From contig CAWGKE010000023.1 of the NCBI GenBank assembly GCA_963823075.1, positions 2,046,001 through 2,110,000 on the forward strand: a stretch of DNA of 64,000 nucleotides, read 5' to 3'. This document shows positions 1 to 9,399 of the stretch, piece by piece; position 1 is the stretch's first letter, and each line of letters begins with the position of its first letter. The notes below the pieces were generated by a model. The model searched no databases and was not told where the DNA came from. It saw only the letters and a program-made list of their open reading frames with translations. A program made the position numbers and the translations under genes. Origin of the DNA: UBA4732 sp963823075. Lineage in GTDB: Bacteria > Planctomycetota > Planctomycetia > Gemmatales > Gemmataceae.

Positions 1-1157
1 TCGTCGAACCGCACAGCGAAGCGGATCCCGTGGCCGTGCTGGTGCAGGCCCTCGCCATGTTCGGCAACTGCATGGGCCGCACCGCGTACTTCGAGGTCGA
101 GGCCGACCGCCACTACGGCAACCTCTTCCTCTGCTTGGTCGGCCGGACAGCCAAGGGCCGCAAGGGAACGTCCCTCGGCTACCCGAGGCGCGTGTTCGCT
201 ACGGCCGACAACGACTGGACCGACTCTTGCATCAAGTCCGGCTTGAGCAGCGGCGAGGGCCTCCTCCACGCCGTACGCGACGCCCAGGGCAAGGACGAGG
301 GCGTGCGGGAGAAACGTCTGCTCGCCGTCGAGCCGGAGTTCGCCACGCTCCTCAAACACATGGAACGCCAGGGCAACATCCTATCCAGCCAGCTGCGCCA
401 GTGCTGGGACGGCCCGGCCGTCTGCCAGACCTTGACGCGGACCAATCCCGTCAAGGCCACGGCCGCCCACGTCAGCCTGATTGCACACGTCACCGATGAG
501 GAGCTGCGCCGCTACCTCTCCGCCACCGAGCAGGCCAGCGGCTTCGGCAACCGGTTCCTGTGGCTGGCCGTGAAGCGCTCGAAGTCCTTGCCGGAGGGTG
601 GGAACCTCGACCCGCATGCGCTGGACGACGTGGCCGAGAAGTTCCGCAACGCCGTCACGGTCGCGCGCGAGGCCGGCACCGTGGAACTGGACGAAGATGC
701 GCGGCGCCGCTGGCACGAAGTCTACCCGCGCCTGTCCGAAAGCCGGCCCGGACTCACCGGCGCGATGCTCGGCCGGGCGGAGGCGCAGGTCCGCCGCCTG
801 GCGATGCTCTACGCACTGCTGGATCAAACGACAGTCTGCGGGCTGCCGCACCTGCTCGCCGCCCTGGCCTTGTGGGCATACGCCGCGCGAAGCGTGCAGT
901 TCGTCTTCGGCGACGGCACCGGCGACAAGACGGCCGACGCCATCCTGGACGCCTTGGGGGCCGACGCCGAAAAAGGCCTGACGCGTACCGCGATCGCGGC
1001 CTTGTTCGGCAACCACAAGCCGGCGTCGGAGATCCAACGCGCCGTCGGCGTCCTGCTGGCCGGCCAACTCGCCCACGGCAGGAAGATCGCCACCGAGGGC
1101 CGGGCCGAGGAACGATGGTTCCCCGGCCCCGCTAAAGAAGCGAAAGAAGCGAATTAA
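1..1157 (+). CDS. DUF3987-family protein, 5' end outside window
   Basis: The reading frame is open from the first bases (frame of position 3), so the N-terminus is missing and the visible 384 or so residues are the C-terminal part. The segment GNCMGRTAYFEVEADRHY, followed by the glycine/lysine loop GRTAKGRKGTS, is the hallmark of DUF3987 proteins. These are helicase/primase-associated proteins common on plasmids, prophages and integrated elements. The loop is a divergent P-loop, so nucleotide binding is inferred and not proven. A helix-rich tail resembling a winged helix (TRTAIAALFGNH) closes the protein. The stop codon lies in the loop of a long inverted repeat. The most likely role is replication or maintenance of a mobile element. 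Family assignment is fairly sure; function is not. Confidence 0.8.
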   Translation, partial: VEPHSEADPVAVLVQALAMFGNCMGRTAYFEVEADRHYGNLFLCLVGRTAKGRKGTSLGYPRRVFATADNDWTDSCIKSGLSSGEGLLHAVRDAQGKDEGVREKRLLAVEPEFATLLKHMERQGNILSSQLRQCWDGPAVCQTLTRTNPVKATAAHVSLIAHVTDEELRRYLSATEQASGFGNRFLWLAVKRSKSLPEGGNLDPHALDDVAEKFRNAVTVAREAGTVELDEDARRRWHEVYPRLSESRPGLTGAMLGRAEAQVRRLAMLYALLDQTTVCGLPHLLAALALWAYAARSVQFVFGDGTGDKTADAILDALGADAEKGLTRTAIAALFGNHKPASEIQRAVGVLLAGQLAHGRKIATEGRAEERWFPGPAKEAKEAN

Positions 1158-1202
1158 TACCAGGGGCCGCGGTGCTTCTTTCGCTTCTTTCGCTTCTTTA
1201 GC
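1131..1202. terminator. 23-bp perfect inverted repeat at the 3' end of the DUF3987 gene
   Basis: Arms 1131-1153 and 1180-1202 are perfectly complementary and carry repeats of the unit AAGAAGCGA, with a 26-nt loop that contains the TAA stop. No clean T-run follows. It may act as a terminator or an mRNA 3'-end stabiliser. Confidence 0.6.
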
Positions 1203-1250
1203 CCACCGCCCCAAGACCCAGCACCATCCCCCTGTTCCGGAGACCGAGCC

Positions 1251-1547
1251 ATGACCGTGCCGACCGAACGTCATCCGCCAAGCCCTGCCGCCCCCCGGGC
1301 CGCGCCGAAGCCCAGCGCGACCACGGCCCTCTACGAGTTGACCCGCGCCATCACCGAAGCGTTCAGCTCGCCGAACGTCAGCGACAGCAACGGCGAGCCC
1401 GCGAACGTCGTGGACACCCTCGCCATGATCGCCACCGCGGTCCACGCCCAGCCGGCGGCCCAGGACCGCCTGGCCGCCGCCGTGGAGCGCCTCGCCGAGG
1501 CGATGGACCGCCGCCAAACGTCGAAGACCCGGCCCGTCACCAACTAA
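1251..1547 (+). CDS. small hypothetical protein (98 aa)
   Basis: The ATG at 1251 opens a 98-residue frame. It has a proline/alanine-rich N-terminus (about residues 5-22), then an amphipathic helical region with the segments LYELTRAITEAF and LAAAVERLAEAMDRR. I do not recognise the family. It lies 93 nt after the DUF3987 gene on the same strand and probably belongs to the same mobile-element unit. Its stop overlaps, tail to tail, the stop of the XRE remnant on the other strand. Size, start and codon use are consistent with a real gene. An auxiliary protein of the DUF3987 gene is only a guess. Confidence 0.55.
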   Translation: MTVPTERHPPSPAAPRAAPKPSATTALYELTRAITEAFSSPNVSDSNGEPANVVDTLAMIATAVHAQPAAQDRLAAAVERLAEAMDRRQTSKTRPVTN

Positions 1548-1692
1548 ACACCGACAAAAGAGCCGATATGCGTGTGAAATCCCTCAAGCGCCGCGACCTC
1601 GGCCCGCTCGGCGTTCATGATCCGGGCGCCGTTCTCGATCTCGGATATTACGACTTCATCTGTCTGCAAGTGTTGGGCTACGTCGCGCCCCT
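1544..1692 (-). pseudogene. XRE-type HTH regulator remnant truncated by the CRISPR array
   Basis: Read on the minus strand from the last repeat, the 149 nt encode about 48 residues ending in TAG at 1546-1544. The segment DVAQHLQTDEVVISEIENG matches helices 2-3 of XRE/Cro-like HTH domains, with the typical ISxIENG recognition-helix end. It is followed by NAERAEVAALEG. The frame meets a TGA inside the adjacent CRISPR repeat, so helix 1 and the start codon are gone. The natural reading is a regulator gene whose 5' half was replaced when the trailer end of the array was deposited or rearranged here. It differs in sequence from the intact XRE gene at 15746-15985, so it is not a copy of that gene. 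Confidence 0.6.
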
Positions 1693-4600
1693 CGGTTCAC
1701 CCCCACGCACGTGGGGAATACGTATACGATCCGAGGGCAGCGCTGGCGGACGCCGGTTCACCCCCACGCACGTGGGGAATACCGGCTGTTGTCCGAGCCG
1801 CGCCCGAACGTTCGCGGTTCACCCCCACGCACGTGGGGAATACGGTGCCGCTGGGGGGGGGTTACGCGCCGGTGAGCGGTTCACCCCCACGCACGTGGGG
1901 AATACGGCCGCCACACAAACGAGATCGGCTTTACGATCGGTTCACCCCCACGCACGTGGGGAATACTTGACCGGGATGCCCATCTTCGCCGCCATGTCCG
2001 GTTCACCCCCACGCACGTGGGGAATACGTTGCGCCGGTCGTCCTGGATGTTGTTCACGACGGTTCACCCCCACGCACGTGGGGAATACTCCTCCCCGCGC
2101 TCGCGGTATTCGTCCGCCTTCGGTTCACCCCCACGCACGTGGGGAATACCTTCCCCGGTCGTCCCGGCACGGTTCGGCCCCCGGTTCACCCCCACGCACG
2201 TGGGGAATACTTGGCCGCGATCTGCATCTTCTGCAGAACGGCCGGTTCACCCCCACGCACGTGGGGAATACGTTGACGATAAAACAAAAACTGCTAACTC
2301 TTTCGGTTCACCCCCACGCACGTGGGGAATACTTCACCCCGGCGGAGATTGCCGCGGAGCTGGACGGTTCACCCCCACGCACGTGGGGAATACCGCTGCG
2401 CCTGCTGCGGCGAGACGGAACTGGTCGGTTCACCCCCACGCACGTGGGGAATACGTTGACGATAAAACAAAAACTGCTAACTCTTTCGGTTCACCCCCAC
2501 GCACGTGGGGAATACTTCACCCCGGCGGAGATTGCCGCGGAGCTGGACGGTTCACCCCCACGCACGTGGGGAATACCGCTGCGCCTGCTGCGGCGAGACG
2601 GAACTGGTCGGTTCACCCCCACGCACGTGGGGAATACTACAGTTCATTCATCACTCGTTCGATTTGGGACGGTTCACCCCCACGCACGTGGGGAATACTA
2701 CAGTTCATTCATCACTCGTTCGATTTGGGACGGTTCACCCCCACGCACGTGGGGAATACTTGATCCCCGGATGGAACTTGCCCTCCCTGACCGGTTCACC
2801 CCCACGCACGTGGGGAATACGTCATGACCTTGAAATCCCGGCCGCCGATCTCCGGTTCACCCCCACGCACGTGGGGAATACTGGAGGCTGCGAATCGCAT
2901 CATGCACCAGGACCGGTTCACCCCCACGCACGTGGGGAATACGACGTGGCCGGTGCGGAATGGCCGTCGAGTCGGTTCACCCCCACGCACGTGGGGAATA
3001 CATCTCTCTCACCCACTCCGGGCGGAACGGCGGCGGTTCACCCCCACGCACGTGGGGAATACGATTTGGGCGATCTCAGATTATGTCACGAGGCCGGTTC
3101 ACCCCCACGCACGTGGGGAATACCCTAACCCGCTGCCAATCCGCAAGTTCGAGAGCGGTTCACCCCCACGCACGTGGGGAATACACCAGCTTCCCGCATT
3201 CACGCCACGCGCACGCCGGTTCACCCCCACGCACGTGGGGAATACGATCGAGACGCTCATACTGGTCTTGCTGTATACCGGTTCACCCCCACGCACGTGG
3301 GGAATACTTCGGGGTTCATGTCCTCCGCAATCCGAACCTCGGTTCACCCCCACGCACGTGGGGAATACTGGATGACGTTGGCGTTCGCTTCATTTGACAT
3401 CGGTTCACCCCCACGCACGTGGGGAATACAGCTTGGGACATCATCGTCCGCCGGGCCGCCGCGGTTCACCCCCACGCACGTGGGGAATACCTGTCCAGCG
3501 CGGCAGCCCGGTGTACCTGCATTGCGGTTCACCCCCACGCACGTGGGGAATACTCGACCGCCGCCGGGCGATCCGGCGTAACGCCACGGTTCACCCCCAC
3601 GCACGTGGGGAATACGAAATGATCGGCGTCAGGCCGCATTTCGGCGATCGGTTCACCCCCACGCACGTGGGGAATACCGCCTAACTCGCAGATGCCGGAC
3701 CACCGCTACCGGTTCACCCCCACGCACGTGGGGAATACGTCCTGCTTGATGGCGTGCGCGGCGAGGTTGACCGGTTCACCCCCACGCACGTGGGGAATAC
3801 GCAGACCGCGCCGAGTTATCGCCCCGGCCCGCTCCGGTTCACCCCCACGCACGTGGGGAATACGCGTCGGGATCTTCCTTCTGACAGGGGTGGATCGGTT
3901 CACCCCCACGCACGTGGGGAATACTCGTTGAAGTTCTGCACCGCCCGCCACTGCTGCGGTTCACCCCCACGCACGTGGGGAATACTGTCCTTCCAGGTGT
4001 TGCCGATCCGCCGCAGCGGTTCACCCCCACGCACGTGGGGAATACGTTCACGCCGTCGCCAGCACTTCGTCCTTGATCGGTTCACCCCCACGCACGTGGG
4101 GAATACCGCTCGATCGCACGTCTTCCCGGTAGCCGCGTCCGGTTCACCCCCACGCACGTGGGGAATACGACCGCCGGCCCGGAGTTGACCCGCTGGCCGG
4201 ACGGTTCACCCCCACGCACGTGGGGAATACGTGTCGGCGATCGCCCCGACCGTCTTCAGCTTCGGTTCACCCCCACGCACGTGGGGAATACGATGCCGAC
4301 CTCGATCCAAGGCATGTCCACGCCGGTTCACCCCCACGCACGTGGGGAATACGCACCGTTCGGCGCCGGCAGCCCCTGGATCGCCGGTTCACCCCCACGC
4401 ACGTGGGGAATACCCGAGCGGCGCGGTTGCGGACGTGGCAGGTTTGCGGTTCACCCCCACGCACGTGGGGAATACGTCATGGTTCCCCTGCGACCGGCTC
4501 ACACCAGCGGTTCACCCCCACGCACGTGGGGAATACGCTTGCTCGGCGGGCGCCAGTGGTTAGGGATTCGGTTCACCCCCACGCACGTGGGGAATACGCC

Positions 4601-6870
4601 AGCGCGTCCACCGGCGGCCGGCGGTCCTTCGGTTCACCCCCACGCACGTGGGGAATACGTGACGGCTAACAGGCAGGCGGGCGTGTACTGCGGTTCACCC
4701 CCACGCACGTGGGGAATACGGCAACATCATCCGGGCGGAAGACTTCCGGTACGGTTCACCCCCACGCACGTGGGGAATACGCCGAATCCTTCGTCCACCT
4801 GCTGCTGCGTGTACGGTTCACCCCCACGCACGTGGGGAATACGTCACGGGCCGGTTGCGTGGGCGCGTTCGGCGTCGGTTCACCCCCACGCACGTGGGGA
4901 ATACTCGTAGGGCGTTGGTCGGAGTAGTTGAGCGTGACCGGTTCACCCCCACGCACGTGGGGAATACGTCACGGCGGCGGTCGGCGGGTCGCTGGACGCC
5001 GGTTCACCCCCACGCACGTGGGGAATACGCTGCCCCGGCCTCGGCCCCGCAGGTGCCGACGGTTCACCCCCACGCACGTGGGGAATACGGCGACCTGGCG
5101 CCAGCCGAGGCGACCGCAGCACGGTTCACCCCCACGCACGTGGGGAATACCGGCTGACGCGCTACTGGCCGACCAAGGCACGGTTCACCCCCACGCACGT
5201 GGGGAATACGAGCTTGCGCCAGCACGTCCATGTCAGTCATGACGGTTCACCCCCACGCACGTGGGGAATACGGCCGGGCCGTCCGCTTCAGACCGGCGGT
5301 GAACGGTTCACCCCCACGCACGTGGGGAATACGGCCGCGGCCGCCGGCGTCATGCTGGCGTGGAACGGTTCACCCCCACGCACGTGGGGAATACTTGCGG
5401 CGGCGGGTTTCCCGCGAAGATGCAAGTCGGTTCACCCCCACGCACGTGGGGAATACGTCCCCGCCGCTGCTGATCGCCGGCGGTCGGTCTCGGTTCACCC
5501 CCACGCACGTGGGGAATACCTACGACGCTACTGTCCACCGCTCAGACCTCGCGGTTCACCCCCACGCACGTGGGGAATACATGTCTCAATCAGCGCCAGC
5601 GGGCACGGTCTACGGTTCACCCCCACGCACGTGGGGAATACACCTCGTACGAGCCGCCGACCGATCCCGACACCGGTTCACCCCCACGCACGTGGGGAAT
5701 ACTGACACTGATCACGCACGCTGTACAGGTCCGCGGTTCACCCCCACGCACGTGGGGAATACCAGACTCGTCATGGGTCGCTTCGCCCGGTATCACGGTT
5801 CACCCCCACGCACGTGGGGAATACGTCCCGGCATATCACCTGCACGTCCCAGGTGGCCGGTTCACCCCCACGCACGTGGGGAATACGCGTACGGCAATGC
5901 CGTTGACTCTCGACCAGACCGGTTCACCCCCACGCACGTGGGGAATACTACGCCTGCAATGCGGGCGGTCGAACTGCTGGACGGTTCACCCCCACGCACG
6001 TGGGGAATACTCGATTCGCGCACGGCCGGCGCCCTGACCGAGCGGTTCACCCCCACGCACGTGGGGAATACGATTGCCTGTTGACCGGCCGCAAGCGGAT
6101 GCGGCGGTTCACCCCCACGCACGTGGGGAATACGATCGAAATGCGGGCGCCAGCTGCGGCGATGGCGGTTCACCCCCACGCACGTGGGGAATACGACTGC
6201 TTCGTCTTCATCGTTCAGTGCCCTCCCCGGTTCACCCCCACGCACGTGGGGAATACTTACCTGGCAAGTCCTGATTTCCACGCCTGAACCGGTTCACCCC
6301 CACGCACGTGGGGAATACGCGAGTTCTGTGCCGCAAAGAGTTGTGCGAAATCGGTTCACCCCCACGCACGTGGGGAATACCCACCGTCACGCCCACAGTG
6401 AGCGTGCCGTCCGGTTCACCCCCACGCACGTGGGGAATACTCGGATTCGTCCGGCGTCATGTCGTCGACCGTCGGTTCACCCCCACGCACGTGGGGAATA
6501 CGCGGTCGGCGTCGTCTACCAGGCAGCGGCGGACCGGTTCACCCCCACGCACGTGGGGAATACTCGTAGAAGACGCTAAGCTTGTGGACCTCAATCGGTT
6601 CACCCCCACGCACGTGGGGAATACCCGCGGCGAAGTTCGTCGAGCTGCTGTCGCTGCGGTTCACCCCCACGCACGTGGGGAATACGGCGAACGCCTCCAT
6701 GCAGCTGCGCCCGACCTCGGTTCACCCCCACGCACGTGGGGAATACGACGGACGCCATCCGCATGGCGCTGCGGCGTTGCGGTTCACCCCCACGCACGTG
6801 GGGAATACGATCGCCGACGTGCCGGAGATCGTGCCCGCTGTCGGTTCACCCCCACGCACGTGGGGAATAC
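1693..6870 (-). CRISPR. type I-E CRISPR array, 85 repeats and 84 spacers
   Basis: A 29-bp repeat recurs 85 times; hand-read starts run from 1693, 1754, 1815 through 6780, 6842. On the minus strand it starts GTATTCCCCACG and ends GGGGGTGAACCG. That is the type I-E repeat form, with a 7-bp CCCCACG/CGTGGGG stem and a GUGAACCG 3' handle, so crRNA is made from the minus strand, away from cas2. All copies I read are identical, including the trailer-end one at 1693-1721. Spacers are 49 of 32 nt, 25 of 33, 4 of 34, 4 of 31 and 2 of 30. The leader-proximal repeat (6842-6870) is only 9 bp from the cas2 stop. Spacers 10-12 are repeated as 13-15, and spacers 16 and 17 are identical (counted from position 1693). 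Open frames running through the array are artefacts of the repeat. Confidence 0.98.
2243..2608 (-). repeat. tandem duplication of a three-unit block in the array
   Basis: Units 2243-2425 and 2426-2608 (183 bp each) contain the same three spacers in the same order, beginning with the AT-rich spacer at 2272-2303 and its copy at 2455-2486. Directly beside them, the spacers at 2699-2730 and 2760-2791 differ, but those at 2638-2669 and 2699-2730 are identical. This is the product of repeat-mediated unequal recombination rather than new acquisition. Confidence 0.9.
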
Positions 6871-6879
6871 CCTGGAAAA

Positions 6880-7206
6880 TCATGCGGAATTCGGCCGGTC
6901 GCGTCCAGCGGCCTTGCGGTTTTTCTTCCGTTGGCTCCGGAGCGTCACCAGGGCGAGGCCCTCGAAATCAGTGAGCATCCGTTTACTATCGCCGTACTGG
7001 CGGTAGTCGTACCCCTGCGGATGGCGGGAGCTCCACAACTGGAGCACGTAGCCCAGCAGCGGCCGATCCGTGATCTGCCGCCACAGCTCATCCCGGATTC
7101 TCTGGCTCGGGTTGCCCAGGAACATCCCCGGCCTCACCTCGATCAGCCAGCGAGACAGCGCGCCCCTCCATTTCCTCGGCAGTTTCTCCAGGATCATCAC
7201 CAGCAT
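6880..7206 (-). CDS. cas2: CRISPR-associated protein Cas2, type I-E
   Basis: The 108-residue protein starts MLVMILEKLPRKWRGALSRW, the typical start of the type I-E Cas2 (CasA-operon) subfamily, and continues with RPGMFLG and LTDFEGLALVTLR. It pairs with Cas1 in the spacer-integration complex. Family members usually end about ten residues after the last strand. Here a basic tail of some 18 residues (SQRKKNRK and onward) runs on to a TGA 9 bp before the first repeat. It overlaps the 3' end of cas1 by 119 nt. The region that would normally be the array leader is therefore inside this gene, and the tail may be translated former leader. No frameshift is seen. Confidence 0.93.
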   Translation of the reverse strand: MLVMILEKLPRKWRGALSRWLIEVRPGMFLGNPSQRIRDELWRQITDRPLLGYVLQLWSSRHPQGYDYRQYGDSKRMLTDFEGLALVTLRSQRKKNRKAAGRDRPNSA

Positions 7207-8017
7207 TGAGCACCTCCGCGATGTCGGGAAGAATCCGCTCCATGAGCTTGGCCGCGTGGAAGACCTGGCGGCACTCCATCCGCACGGCCCGCTCCAGGTT
7301 CGTGGTCACCGTGGCCGCCAGGCGGAAGGCGACCGGCACCGTCGTCTCGGTCTTGTAGAAGTCGGCCACGTCGTAGACGAAGCTGAGCATCTTGCCGGTG
7401 TGGATGAAGCCGAGGGCGGCCGAGTAGCCGGCCGACACGATGGCGGCGTGGCAGACGCCGTAGAGACAGGCGTTGCCAGCGGAGAGGGCGCGGTTGGTCG
7501 GCGTGGCCTGGTACCAGTCGCCCTGGTCGTAGTTCCGCCCCTCCCACTTGACGCCGCACTGGGCCGCGATCGCCTCGTAGGCCTTGCGGACGCGCAGGCC
7601 CTCCATGCCGCGCACCTGCTCGATGTTCTTGCCCTCCAGCGGCGTGCCGGGGAATCGCTTCTGGTACATGCGGTAGGCGACCGCCAGGCGAGCCGGCTCA
7701 TCGCTGACGAGCCGGGCCTGGAGGAGGAGCCGGCGGGCGCTGAAGGTGCCGCCGGTGCTGTGGGCGTAGAGGCGCACGCCGTCCTCGCCGACCCAGGCGA
7801 GCAGACAGTTGTTGGCCGCCAGGGCCTTGACGGCGGCGTGGCTGATGCTGATGCCCGGCCCGAGCATGACGAGGCTCAGTTGGTCGATCGGGACGGGCGA
7901 GTGCGCGTCGGCGGTGTGGAAGACGAGGCCGGAGGCTTCCTGGTCGAGGACGCCGCGTTCGAGGTAGAGGTAGCTCCAGCGGTCGTGAAAGCGAGGCAAT
8001 TCGTGCAAGGTGCGCAT
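7088..8017 (-). CDS. cas1: CRISPR-associated integrase Cas1, type I-E
   Basis: This is the metal-dependent integrase of spacer acquisition, 309 residues, the usual size for type I-E. The metal ligands are visible: Glu139 in GMEGLRVRKAYE, His206 in GFIHTGKM, and Asp216/Asp219 in FVYDVADFY. The N-terminal beta domain starts LHELPRFHDRWSYLYLERG, as in the family. The start is 3 nt after the cas6e stop, so translation is coupled. The last 40 residues form a charged, proline-rich tail encoded in the 119-nt overlap with cas2. E. coli Cas1 has a comparable flexible tail, so the overlap is plausible. The gene is intact. Confidence 0.95.
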   Translation of the reverse strand: MRTLHELPRFHDRWSYLYLERGVLDQEASGLVFHTADAHSPVPIDQLSLVMLGPGISISHAAVKALAANNCLLAWVGEDGVRLYAHSTGGTFSARRLLLQARLVSDEPARLAVAYRMYQKRFPGTPLEGKNIEQVRGMEGLRVRKAYEAIAAQCGVKWEGRNYDQGDWYQATPTNRALSAGNACLYGVCHAAIVSAGYSAALGFIHTGKMLSFVYDVADFYKTETTVPVAFRLAATVTTNLERAVRMECRQVFHAAKLMERILPDIAEVLNAGDDPGETAEEMEGRAVSLADRGEAGDVPGQPEPENPG

Positions 8018-8020
8018 GGT

Positions 8021-8717
8021 TCATCCCTCCACCGGGGCCACGGACAGCAGGCCGAAACCGAACGCTTTGGCGCTGCCGAGGCCGGCGGCGACGGTTTCGC
8101 GGAACGCCGGGGGATCGGTCACGACCAGCACGCCGTCGAAACGGACGGCCAAAAACGCGCCGTCGTGATCCGGCTTGTCGTTGCGGTCCCGGCCATCCGG
8201 GACGATGTCCACGCGGAAGTTGGGCAGCTGCACCGGCTCGCCCGTCTCGGGATGCTTGGCTTCCACCCACTCGCCGGGGATGCGGAAGCCGCCGGCGTCG
8301 GCCCGGCGGAGCAGCCAGCGGAGCTGCTCGGCCTCGGCGGTCAGGCCGACCCGCTTGCCGGCCATGACGCCGCCCAGCCGCTCGTTTTTGGCCGCCACCC
8401 GCTTGGTCGGGTTGGCCCGCAGGCGGAAGCGCAGGCGCTGACCGGGCCGGACGGCCAGGTCGAACGGCTTGCACTCGGCCGGCCCACGGAGGTAGCCGCC
8501 GGGCAGTTGGGACCAATCGGGATCGTCGCGTGTTTGCACGAGAACGACCGGCGTCCCGGTCCTCGACGGTTCGACGCGGAACAGCAGGTCGCAACGGCTT
8601 TCGACTCGCGGGTACGGGTAACCGTTCATCAGGGTGCGGTGCATCTCATAGGGCGCGCGCCAAGTCGCGCCGGGCCTGGGGATTGCGGAGGTTAAGCTCC
8701 AGCTTGCTGAGGAACAT
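8021..8717 (-). CDS. cas6e: crRNA endonuclease Cas6e (CasE), one apparent frameshift
   Basis: Cas6e cuts pre-crRNA at the base of the repeat hairpin and stays bound to the 3' handle within Cascade. The start is placed at ATG 8717 (MFLSKLELNLRNPQARRDLA), which matches the conserved family N-terminus. Near 8651-8654 an extra C breaks the frame; removing it gives RAYEMHRTLMNGYP, where the conserved HRTL motif carries the family's active-site-region histidine. The C-terminal glycine-rich loop is present (GLGSAKAFGFGLLSV, near residue 215). The expected product is about 231 residues. It overlaps the cas5 end by 26 nt. I judge the shift a sequencing error. Confidence 0.9.
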
Positions 8718-9399
8718 GCGGCGACTCCGGAAAGGGTTCGAGGATTTGGGGAATGGGGAATTGCTCGTCCTTGACGTGCCGGACGCCGAAACGGCGGTCC
8801 CGGCTTATGAACGACAGAGGTACGTCCGGCCGCGGCTCACCCTCGCCGTAAGCCACTTCGACCACGCCGCGGAGTGGCTTGTCGGGGTCGGGCGGCTTCT
8901 CGCTGCGATGGCGCTTCCGCCACGGGCGGGATTTCAGGACTTCTCGCAGGTCGTTGTCAAAAACGCCTTCCCCCACGGGGAGCGACAGCACGAACGCCTT
9001 GCGGCCGAGGAACAGCGGCCAGACGGGCCGGCGGAGGGCGCCATCCAGCCGCTCCAGGAACGGCCGGTCGCCTTCCAAGCCGACCAGAAAGTCGGCGTCG
9101 GCGAGGTAAAAGCGTTCGCTCAGCACGGTGTCCTGCGTGCCCTTGGTCGGGTCGGCGCGGCGGACGTTTTGGGCCGTGTGGTAGTCGCGCATGAGCCGGC
9201 CCTCGCGGTCCACGCGGACGGCCATTTTCAGCGGAAGAAAGTCGTCGAGCGGCGCCTCGCGGGGACGGCCAAGGGCCGCGCACAGGAGGCCGATCACCCC
9301 GGATCGGGACGGCTCCAACCCGGTGTCACGGTTGCTGAACCGGCTGCGCGTGCCCCAGCTCTGCATCGGCCCCGCCAGGCGCATCAGCAGCACGCTCAT
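8692..9399 (-). CDS. cas5: Cascade subunit Cas5e (CasD)
   Basis: The 235-residue protein begins MSVLLMRLAGPMQSWGTRSR, the signature N-terminus of type I-E Cas5. It is followed by FSNRDTGLEPSRSGVIGLL and the family segments MRDYHTAQNV and LSERFYLADADFLVGLEG. Cas5e binds the 5' handle of the crRNA and anchors Cas8e in Cascade. The start ATG at 9399 overlaps the cas7 TGA (ATGA), indicating coupled translation. The frame is intact over its full length and ends inside the start of cas6e. Confidence 0.95.
   Translation of the reverse strand: MSVLLMRLAGPMQSWGTRSRFSNRDTGLEPSRSGVIGLLCAALGRPREAPLDDFLPLKMAVRVDREGRLMRDYHTAQNVRRADPTKGTQDTVLSERFYLADADFLVGLEGDRPFLERLDGALRRPVWPLFLGRKAFVLSLPVGEGVFDNDLREVLKSRPWRKRHRSEKPPDPDKPLRGVVEVAYGEGEPRPDVPLSFISRDRRFGVRHVKDEQFPIPQILEPFPESPHVPQQAGA

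Noticed and set aside
1630..1692. A degenerate last repeat or extra spacer beyond 1693
   Set aside because: The 63 bases do not align with the 29-bp repeat, and the stretch gives the HTH remnant on the minus strand.
1693..6870. Self-targeting of spacers against genes in this window
   Set aside because: No match stood out by eye, but an exhaustive search of 84 spacers was not possible by hand, so no claim is made.
1568..6974. Long plus- and minus-strand open frames across the array with repeating RFTPTHVGNT, SPPRTWGI or VHPHARGEY text
   Set aside because: They are translations of the CRISPR repeat in several frames. The 29-bp repeat has no stop in these frames, and spacer lengths are mostly not multiples of three, so the frames are accidental.
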